Below, in pieces: positions 51,877 through 62,200 of a stretch of 64,000 nt of DNA. Within the stretch, counting starts at the first letter, position 1, and every line of letters starts with the position of its first letter. The notes beneath the pieces are model-generated. The model saw only the letters and a program-made list of their open reading frames with translations, was not told where the DNA came from and ran no database searches. The position numbers were made by a program, and so were the translations under genes. Source of the stretch: Trebouxia sp. TZW2008 (taxonomy: Eukaryota > Chlorophyta > Trebouxiophyceae > Trebouxiales > Trebouxiaceae); assembly GCA_002118135.1 (NCBI GenBank), contig BDIU01000176.1, positions 62,001 through 126,000 of the forward strand, read 5' to 3'.

Positions 51877-54800
51877 ATGCCGGCTGATCAGAGCGACGCA
51901 AACCCGCTAGCGGGCTCAGAGTGGTGTCAGCAGTTTCGAGTCATTGAGTGCCTTAGTGCCGGAGCTTTTGGATTCGTGTGGCTTTGTCTTGACGTGGCAG
52001 ATCACAACAACCCTGTCGCCATCAAGTTCATTTCTCGCGAAAGGAATAAGATCGACAAAAATGTCGAGCGAGAGATTATCAATCACTCCATGCTGGACCA
52101 CCCGCACATAATACAGTTCAAGCTATGCTTTTTGACAGACAAATATCTAGCTATAGCTATGGAATACGCGGGAGGGGGCCACTTGCTGAGGTAGCACGCT
52201 AATCTCGCTCTATCAGTCTTGCTTGCTGCGAGTTTTGCCTGGTACGAAAAGTTTACGAAAAGCCGATGCACCTCGCAGACTGGTTAACGAGCGGCACGGC
52301 CTTTGCGAGGACGACGCGCGTTGGCTGTTCCAGCAGCTCATGCTTGCTGTAGATTACATGCACAGGTAGCATTGCTTCTATTCCTTCTGCTTCAGAGCAC
52401 CTCCCTGAGTTTCTGACTGCATCAGACCTCTTGCTCAGCAACCCGCCTTCCTTGGAAGCATAGCATCATTGCCTGCTCTTGACTTGTATGAGCATGACTG
52501 CAGAATGGGCGTGGCAAATAGGGATATCAAGTTGGAGAACATTATGCTCTGCGACCGTGGACCTGATTTCAGCCCAGTCCTCAAGATGTGTGACTTTGGT
52601 TACTCAATAAATGAGAACCACAGCTTGCCAAAGACTGCATTGGGGACACCGGGATACACAGGTAACACTGTGCAAGCAAACAATGGCCCAAGTCTTCCCT
52701 GTTGCAATGTTGCATCATGAGCAACATTGCAGGGTCAGAAATTAGTGCTGTTGCAGAGGCCAGCAAGCTCATGTTGGCCAAAGTTGTCATGCCTATCTGA
52801 TTGCACTGACTAATGCAGAACAGCAATATTGGACAGACAGCAACGACTAAAAAGCGCAATCATTGCTGTAATCCAGCAGCTGTTGTCAGATGCCACAGCC
52901 GCCACAGCTGGAATCTGCCACATGAATGTGGACCTGCTGCCGCTTGTCACACTGAATTCTGAGTTGACGTCATGTTCACAGCCATGCGTTTCAACCAGTA
53001 GGATTTGGATCGCATGGGTGAGATGACATGGCCTCAACAAGACTTCAGTGTGAAAGGTGGCTGCAGATTAACATGCTTCATGAGCCATGCGCAACTCAGT
53101 GAGAGCAGGAATGGTCACTTCACAATGGTTTTCCCCATCTCTACAGACTCTGTTGTGCTCAAGCTCTCATTTCAACCAGAGCAGACCCCATTGTGAGCAG
53201 GCACACCCTTTGCAGCTGTCCACACTGCAAAGCAACAGCCCGAAAAAGGGTCCTGTTGCGCTGCATCTAAACCTTTGGCTGCAGCTTCACAGGATCTGCA
53301 AGCTGCTTGTATTCAAGTGATGCAGATCTTGTCTAAGCAGGCGCCTTGTTCAGCAGGCTCACGCTTTGCTGATACATCACTGCAATGCCAGGACAGCAAC
53401 TACAAGGAGCAAGCCAGCAGCTGTGTGGTCAAGCAGAGTGGTGCTGTACAGCATGCTGTTCTGTTAGCTGTTGCAACAGCCCAACTACAGCTGCAACAAT
53501 ACACCTGACAACCTGTATTGCGCTGCAGCTTCAGAGGTTCTGGGCAATGTCAGGTGCGATAGTAACTACAAGGGCAAGCTAGCAGACGTGTGGTCAAGCG
53601 GTGTGGTGCTGTTCAACATGCTGTTCTGTCGGCGGTGGCACCAGCCAAACCATGGCTTGTTTTGAGAGATGCACCAATCACCCACTTGTTGCTGTATTGC
53701 AGCTCCAGAGGTGCTGGGTAACACTAGGTGTGAGGGCAACTGCAAGGACAAGCCAGCAGATGTGTGATCCATGCAAAGCCTGTTGCAACCATTCACCTAA
53801 CGCCAATGCACTGCTGCCTTGCAGCTCCCGAGGTACTGGGCAATGCCAGGTGTGACAGCAACTACAAGGGCAAGCCAGCAGATGTGTGGTCAAGCGGTGT
53901 GGTGCTGTACAGCATGCTGTTCTGCCGGTACCCCTTTGACGAGAGGAAGGGTGACCCACCAGCAGACAACCCACGCAACGCCCAGAAGCGGCAGCAGCTG
54001 TTCATTGAGAGAATCCAGGCCGGAGACATCATGTGAGCAGCGTTTTCAGTGCCGATTGTATGTCAGCTATGCTAGTTGCTGTTTGTCAATGCAAGCTGAG
54101 AAGAAGTAAACATGCTGAGATGTGTCTTGTTAAATGGTCTGTCATGATTCAGCGTCACATCTGCTGGCCAAAGCAACAACAGCATCTCTAGAGGCACTTA
54201 TTCTCCTTCGGTGCGCGTCAGATCATAACTGCATGAGCCCTGCTCCCCCCCTCCACATTTTGCCACAAAAAATTGCCATCCCTCTTCAGTACGTTATCCT
54301 AGAGTCTGGCGCACAAACCTGTATCTTGAGTAAGATCAACAGAACCGTGAACCTTGCAAAAGAAGCTCACTTCCTGACATGCGTTGATGCAGGCATACAG
54401 TTCTGATTACATGCTGACAGAAGGCTCATGGGGCCAGATGGGATGCACTCAGTGGGGTCATGGGGCAGGGATAAGGTTGCACTGGTGGTTCAGACATGCA
54501 CTGACACAAAAAACCAGTCTGCATTGCATGCTGAGAGAAGCCTTGTGCTGCTGCAGTATCCCAAGCGACAGATACGTGACACCGGACTGTGAGGATCTAA
54601 TTGGGCGCATCTTTACACCTGACCCATTGCTACGCATCACAATGGCTGAGATTCTTGAGCACCCCTGGTTCAAAGTCGGGCTACCCCCAGAGGCTGAAAG
54701 GGGGGATTGGAACAAGCAGCTTGTGCGTGGGGATATTGACCATGAGGCAAGATCGGAGCAGATCAAGTCCACTGTGCGAGCTGCCCTACAAGCCAGCTAC

Positions 54801-54911
54801 AGGAATCCTCCCTTGTTTGCTTCTTATGAGCCCAAGCGGTGCATGTCAGATTCTCTGGCTAGTGATCAAGCCATGTCTGACATCGATGCATCAGAAGGCG
54901 CCAATTACTAA
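51877..54911 (+). CDS. SnRK2-like serine/threonine protein kinase
   Basis: Phosphorylates Ser/Thr; in plants the family acts in osmotic and ABA signalling, in algae in nutrient and stress responses. Five exons join in phase to 373 aa: 51877-52190, 52279-52365, 52504-52661, 53825-54032, 54557-54911. Motifs: glycine loop LSAGAFGFVWLC, ATP-binding VAIKF, catalytic loop ANRDIKLEN, CDFGYS, activation segment TALGTPGYT|APEVL, DVWSSGVVLYSMLFCRYPF, and the domain end RITMAEILEHPWF. The His of HRD is Asn, as I recall for other algal SnRK2 proteins. The DFGYS and GTPxYxAPE spacing is SnRK2-like. The C-terminal tail is acidic and Ser-rich (SDSLASDQAMSDIDASEG), comparable to the acidic SnRK2 tail. An in-frame open extension reaches upstream to 51754 but lacks an ATG; the Met at 51877 is chosen. 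Confidence 0.92.
53375..53824 (+). repeat. Acceptor-side array of the kinase exon coding APEVLG (three decoys)
   Basis: Copies near 53380 (no acceptor), 53529 and 53703 precede the true exon at 53825. The 53529 copy keeps CTGCAG, a perfect frame and the codons SEVLGN, DSNYKGKLADVWSSGVVL and MLFCR, then runs into different sequence with TGA at about 53663. The 53703 copy keeps APEVLGN but has TGA in place of TGG in DVW. Confidence 0.95.
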
Positions 54912-56209
54912 TTGTGTTTGCCTGGTTGAGGGTAGATTCCCAAAGCCGCGCTTGTGAATCAGCTTTGCACCAGCCCAACTAGTACTAGTTGTGTTTAGGG
55001 GTGCTATCAATGTTGAGTACCTATTGTTCTCAACACGTTTGTTGTGTTGGCCGTGAAGCAGTCAACGGCCACGAGGGATTGGGACAGTCGGTGGGGGCTT
55101 GAGTAAGCCAATGGCTGGCATCTTGTGTCTGTCACAACTTGCTTCTCAGTAGTGACTTTTGGGAGGGGTTGTGTAGAGGAATTGCATCAAACATGGCCTC
55201 CTGCTGAGTTGTTTTGGTATGCTTGTTAACATCTGCATAAATGATCTGCAAATGATTTCACATCTAGATGAGATGCATAAAGGTCACATCGTGGCGCAAG
55301 CTGTGTGTTTCTATATGTACAGATCCTCCTGTGACTCTGTTGCATCTTTGGCTTTCCCTTTTTGCTGCTGCATAGCAAGCGCAGCCTTTTTTTCCCTTTT
55401 AGACTGCCTTGCTATGGGGCGTTTAACTCTATTGGCGGTACTCTCTTTGGATATATGATAGAGTAGTGTGTTGAGGCTTGAGACATCTTGAGAAAGCTTT
55501 CGCCGCCATCAGTTGCTGTTCAAGCTACGATTCATGACATCATTGCCATGGCTTGATGCAAATGTGTTGTAGAATTGAGCGTTGGACTGTCCCAATTTTT
55601 GCCTGATCAGGCAAATTTGTAATCATATATAGCGTACTGATCAAAGCCTTGCTGGACTGCGCCAATGCTGTGCTTCTGGCAGAAGCTACACGAGATCTGC
55701 TTCACATGGAAAAATGTCAAACAAGGCTAGTCTCGGAACAACAGTGACTGTCTATCAGTGAGAATTAATATTGCTGCAGCAGAAAGAGTCCATACTTCTA
55801 GCACTGTCAGTAGCGAAGGCCTGCAGACGGACACAACAAACGATCTATGGCTTGGAAAGCTAAATGAACCCGTTGGAAGGAGCGAAAGATGTTGTGAAGC
55901 GTCAATACAGCGACAAAGACTGTGCAAGAACAGGTTCTCTTCTTCTGGTATCTGGCGTTTCAAGCTGTTGGCGTTACATCGTTGCGTTTTCGGGGGCTCA
56001 TCATGACGTCAACCCTGCATCATGCGCGCACAAGCTTCATGATTATCTGCGCCAGTGGTCGCGGGATGCTTGTCACTACGCGCAGAGGCTTGCAAGACCA
56101 CCTGCTTCAGGAACATCTCTCGTTCAGATCGCTATCGGGTGCAATACTCTCCCGCACATACGCGCAGCTGAGTTTCAAACCTAGATAGAGTCTTTGTTTT
56201 CGCACATCC
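54912..56209. other. Intergenic region between kinase and ABC transporter genes
   Basis: No gene recognised. A perfect 14-base palindrome AACTAGTACTAGTT is at 54977-54990, in the probable 3' UTR of the kinase. Short open frames at 55864-56188 precede the transporter start and have no motifs; they may lie in its leader. Confidence 0.5.
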
Positions 56210-59200
56210 ATGGCGGTCGCGAAGGCTCGCAGCTTTCGAGTCGCCGAGTCAGAGACCAACGAGGTCATGATTGGAGCGCGGGTGGATTCCTCGAAGGAGG
56301 TTGAGCTGATGGAGGCAATACCTCTAGAGAAGCAACTCACAGTGACGTTCTCCGGCATCTCCGGATGGGTACCTCTTATGCACAAGGCTGATCCGCCCCT
56401 CCAGAAGCTCAAGAACGCTTTCACATCCAAGCAGGAAGTGCACGAAGCGACGAAAGTCCAGCGAAAGCAGGTGGGAGCTGGACATTGACTTAGCTTCATA
56501 GTCTGATGCAACTGGGTCATTCTTTCGCTCGGTCAGCAGATGCAGCCTGATATCACATCAACTTCAGTGCGTGTTGACTGCAGATCATGTACAAGCTTGC
56601 TGGCGCATGCTACCCTGGAGAGGTGCTGGCGCTGATGGGCCCATCCGGATCAAGCAAGACATCCCTCCTGTCTGTGGTGGGAGGCAGAACTCCAAAGTCT
56701 GTGCACCTTGAGGGAGGTGTCCTCTACAACAAGACAGGCTTGACAAAAGCCACAAAGCGGTCTGTTGGCTACGTGCTGCAAGTATGTTCTGCTCCAAACC
56801 AGTTTGGTCTTGAGCTCTGCAGTGCTGCAACTTGCTCAATCACTAGAGTTGATCCTGGCAGGCTTTGCCTCAAAGGCATCACCTTGCATGTTGCTGCATG
56901 TGTTGGCAATATGCCACCCTCCATGCATTTATTGCATCTCTGCAAAGACGAATCAGGCAAAAGCTGAAACGTGACTCTGTGTTGAAGCACGACTTGATCT
57001 ATGAATCAGTCAAGGCTTGGGACTTGCTGTACGTTTCTGCCAAAAGCACGCATTATTGCTTGGTGAACATGCATGTTGCACAGTAGCTCAAAGTCCGGTC
57101 ATGCTGCAGGATGACCTACTTTACGAGTCATTGACAGTCTGGGAGACACTGTACTTTGCTGCCATGCTGAGGCTGCCCAGGGAGTTCAGTACAGAGCAGA
57201 AGAAGCAAAGGGTGGCCAAGGTCATTGCTGCCTTGGGTCTCAACCGCTGCAAAGACACCATCATAGGTAAGACATTGCCTTTTGCTTTCTATATGCTGCC
57301 TGGGTCTACCTGTTGCCTTGTTTCTTCCTTACCTTGTTTTCCTCTCGCCTTGCCTTTTTCTTGCCATTTGATAATACTTGCAGTGTTCTTTTCCTTTGTC
57401 CTGGTCTCTTATTTATTGTATGTCAAACCCCATGCGGCCACTGCATGTACTGCAGTGCACCTGTGACAGCTGTCTCTTTCTGCAGTGCATCATGGTGTAG
57501 CAGCACAGCCATTTCAGAGGCTGTGCAGCAACTGGGCGTCTGACTGTCTGTGGCACATCCGATGGCACATTCTCAGCAGATGTTACTAAGTTGCTCACTG
57601 CCAGCTTGACGCCGGCTTGGGCTGCTAAGCACCTGTGGCTCATTCTGTGTTTCTGTGCTCATTGCCTACATCTGCTTTGGTCTTTCAGCCTGCCCAGCCT
57701 GCATGTTATAGTGTGAGTGTGCGATGTATCAACAACCCATCCTGAGCTTCTTCTGTCCATAGAGGCCCGCTTCGTAGCAACAAAACAGCACGCTTGTTTT
57801 TGTTTCTTTTGTTTCCTTTTTTTTTACGTTGGAATTTTGATCCTCCATTTCTTGTCAGTTTCTCTAATTTCTACTGACAGGACCTTTGTCCTTTTTGTGT
57901 AGGTGGCTTCTTCAGGCGTGGTATCAGTGGTGGGGAGCGCAAGCGGGTTTCAGTTGGGCATGAGATGATCATCAACCCATCAGTGCTGTTGCTGGATGAG
58001 CCAACCTCAGGTGAGCTCATTGCAAAGTGCAAATGACAGTCATCAATCCACTGTTGCAGTGTGAATTCATTGCCGAGTGCACAGCCTGATCATCCCCCAA
58101 TCAGAACTTGTCAGCAAGTGTGCAACATCGCCATCAGTCCAATTTTTCAAAGGGGTTGCCATTCCATCAGTGCTGTTGCTGGATGAGCCAACCTCAGGTA
58201 AGTTGCTTGCCTGTGATAGTGATGGCCACCAAGCACACTATGCTGTGCCTGTGCTTATACCTGCTCACTATGCCCCAATCTGTGCCTGGCAGTCTGCGCC
58301 TTGCTTGCACAAAGAACCTGTTGCTGATACTTCTGTCAAGAGACAGAGCTCTGAGACAGTACTGCCCTTGATTCAGAAATTGCTCAGCGGCATAAGTTTG
58401 TCCTGTTGCAAGCTCTGTTACGTGCGTCTTTCCCTTCTGCCACTTTCGGCCGCCAAGGTTACTGGCATGACATTGCAGGGTTGGACAGCACAACCGCGAT
58501 GCACCTGGTGGCTACGCTTCGACAGCTGGCTCAGGGGGGCAGGGCCATTCTGACCACCATCCACCAGCCCTCCTCCCGCCTCTACCAAATGCTGGACAAA
58601 CTGCTGCTGCTCTCAGAAGGGTAAGCCTGTACTCTAGAGCCATGCACATTTAGCACAAGTATATCATATCTGATCCTGAATGCTGTTACTGGTAGTATTG
58701 CCTGCCTCTATCAGACATTGGACAAGGTGCTCCTGGCTATCAAAGGATAAGCTACCAAGCAATGCACCGTAGTCATGCGGTACATCACATGAGCTAGTTC
58801 TGATGTGTGTTTCAGGCACTGGACAACCTGCTGCTTGTCTTGGAGGGCTGAGCTGCCATGCGGTCTATTCTAGTGCGTGTAACATGTCACAGGACTCAGT
58901 GCTGCACCACAAGGCATAAGAATCTAGCTTACGTTTGGCAAGTTGTCTGAATTGTTGGCAAGTTGTCTGAACTGTTGAATGTTTGGACTTGATGCATAAG
59001 CCCTCAGCTTGTATCAGAGCTGCTGCTGTTGCAGCTGTGGCTGCTGCTGCTGCTGCTGCTGATGGTGGAGGTACTGCTGATGGTGGTGCTGGTGGTGGTG
59101 GTGCTGCTGCTGCTGCTGCTGCTGATGATGAGCACATGACCTTCTGGGCTCCTGCATGTGTGGCCGCAATGCAGAAAGTACTTGGACCGTCTGTTTGGAT

Positions 59201-62200
59201 TTTGCCATTTCTGAGTCGTTATCATGACTGCAGGCATTCCATCTACTATGGAGATGCTCAGCTGGCAACAGAGTGGTTTCACAAGCTGGGCTACACAATC
59301 CCTTACCTCATCAACGCAGCAGACTTCATCCTGGACTTAGCGTCTGGAGATGTTTCCACAGCAAAGATCACAGGGGCAGACTCAAGGGTCCACTTGATAT
59401 CTTGTGCTGAGAGATTCCTGACAGAGCACCCAGGCGGGTACCAGGCAGATAGCAAAGTGACTGAGGGCGTGCTGGGTACAGAACTCTGGAATGCGGCTCA
59501 GGTCAGCTAATGAGCATGTGTGCGCCCAAACTGACACTGTATTGATGTTGATGATGGCATTCCTGTCAGAGCATCCTGGTGGATACCAGGCAGATAGCAA
59601 AGCGACTGAGGGCGTGTTGGGCACAGAACTATGGAATGCTGCATAGGCATCTACTATATGAATGCTTATTTTGAATCCAATACAGTTGTGATATGGCACC
59701 TGTCACAGTGTTTGGGTGGTCATCAGACAGATAGTAAAGTGACTGAGGGCGTCTTGGGCACGGAACTCTGGAGCCTCAGTGAATGTGCATGCAGCGCTGT
59801 TGCGCACTATGGATGGGCAGGCCTGCAGTTATCTTGAGCACTGTGATGTTGGTTGCTAGCTAGTGAAATCTAGCACAATCCACACACATGCCTGCCCATT
59901 TGTACGTGGCCTGCAGAGCAGAAGGCACCTCTGCCTCAAGCCCCGTCATCACCTTTTTGCTGGATGCCCTGAGAAAGCAAATCATCTTTGCATACAGCTT
60001 GAAGAAGTATGTCCCTGTTGTGAACTGAGCATCAGTGCATATGCCTTGCAGAGCCTGTGATGAACCCTTTTGATGAGGCCGCAAAGGAAAGCACAGCTCT
60101 CCCAACAAAGCAACTTTGTGTTCAGCTAAATGATCTGAGCGGTACTGACTGTTTTCCTTGAATATGCAGAGCAGGAGGAATCTGAGCAGCCAAGCGCCTG
60201 TCATGAATCCTCTAGATGAAGCTGCAAAGGATAGCACAGCTCACACCGGGCCCATCCCTTCAGCACGTGATGACTACGTCATAGCCTCCCCACTGCAAGT
60301 GGTAGTGGACACACAAGAAGGTACTGCTTAGCTCAATTTATGGTCTGCCCTTGTGGTCTTTTAAGGTTTGAGTCGATGCCATAGATCATGGGACTTGGGC
60401 ATGCTGCTGAGACTGGTTGGGATCTGAATGAATACGTCATAGCCTCCCCACTGCAAGTTGTAGTGCAGAAGAAACAGCTGTTCAGCTGAAGTCATGGGTT
60501 GGAAGGGTTGTCCCTTGTGGTCTGTCAGGGTTTGAGTCAGTACCATAGATCATGGGACTTGGCCTTGCTGCTGGGATTGCTAGGGGTGTGAGTGGCGGCT
60601 GTGGCTTGTGTGAGTTGCTTTGCTATTGCACACCTGATACTTGTAATGAGCAAGCTTGCTTGAAGTGCTCAGGAAGCTTCCAGCATGAGCATCTGTAGTT
60701 ATGGGTTGAGCCAGTAACTTGTTGAGGGAGTTGTCATGTGTGTTTCAAGGCAGCCTCAGAAAAGCATATAGCAGCACATGTGGGGCCCATTCTACAGAGA
60801 GCAGACACATGGCACCACTGAGCTGCTAAGCTGTTTGCCGTTTCAAATTCGTAAACAGGTTGTCATCTGTGTTCCAGGTCAGCCACAGAAGGGTACCAAG
60901 CAGCATAGGTGGGGTGCGCCATACACACAGCAGCTCAGGATACTGTTCACAAGGACCATCAAGACTAGGCGGTTTGAGGCGCTCAGCACGCGAGACTTCC
61001 TCCAGTTTCTGATCGTGGGGATTCTGGCAGGTATGGCCAGGTCAAATGTGACTGTGGCTTCAGTGGCGTTATGATTGCTTTACATGGCGCTCAAGGCCCC
61101 TGCCACTTTGACCCTGTTACTGATATGATCGTTGATACTGGTGTTGACTTGGATCAACTGATTGTGTGTGACGCTGATTTGCTTCTTTCTTGTTGCCAGA
61201 ATATTGCATTTGTTGTCATCCTCGCTGCCATCGATTTCAATTTCATAGAGGTTTCCTTTGATTTTTTGTTTTCTGGTGTGCAGGGCTGTTCTGGTTGCAA
61301 GCGGGGCAGACCAACACAGTGGCAGGGGTGAACAATCTGCGAGGGCTGCTCTTTTTTGAGCTGATGTTCATGGCCATGCGTGCCATGCTGGGCGCCCTCT
61401 TCACCTTCCCCTCTGAGTTCAAGATGATGCTGAAGGTCTGTCTGCTCATATCTCCGCCTTGTGTTCTTTTTCCTGTTTGGTGAAGTTTTTGTCTCTTTGA
61501 GCTGATGTTCATGGCCATGCGTGCCATGCTGGGCGCCCTCTTCACCTTCCCCTCTGAGTTCAAGATGATGCTCAAGATCTGTCTGCCCATATTGCCGTTG
61601 TGTGTTCTCCACCTGTTTCCCAAGAGTCTGTATCTCTTTGAGCTGATGTTCATGGCCATGCGTGCCATGCTGGGCGCTCTCTTCACCTTCTGCTTAGATT
61701 TCAAAATGATGCTCAAAGTGTGGTGTTGTACAGTGTCAGACTTTGTTTTGGGTTGATGTGTGCATCTTCTTGGCACCTCGCTCTCCTGAGTTCAAGATCT
61801 TGCTCAAACTTTGTGTTGGCATCAATCTGTCCTGTTGTGCACCATGCTTTGTCTGTCACTCTTTTCCCCATCTTGACATGCGTTTGATGTTCTACCGACC
61901 TATACTATGATGCACATGTTTGCTGTCATCTACAACCTCAAAACCTCTGTATTGCTGCAGGAGAGGGCGAGTGGAATGTATCGCCTTTCAGCCTTCTACT
62001 TTGCGCGCACAGCCTCAGACCTGCCTATTGACTGCACCATCCCCACCTGCTTCATCATCATTGTCTACTTCATGGGTGGACTCAGGTACACCTCCATCCA
62101 GTACTGGTGCATTCTTGTTTTCCCCACAAGCGGTCACCAGCGTAACTCCATCCCCTGCTGTTGCATCACTGTTCTCTGAATGAGAAAGCACTGCGTCCAC

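Noticed and set aside
55864..56188. Separate gene before the ABC transporter
   Set aside because: Two overlapping frames without motifs in the expected promoter or leader of the transporter; no splice-linked continuation was found.
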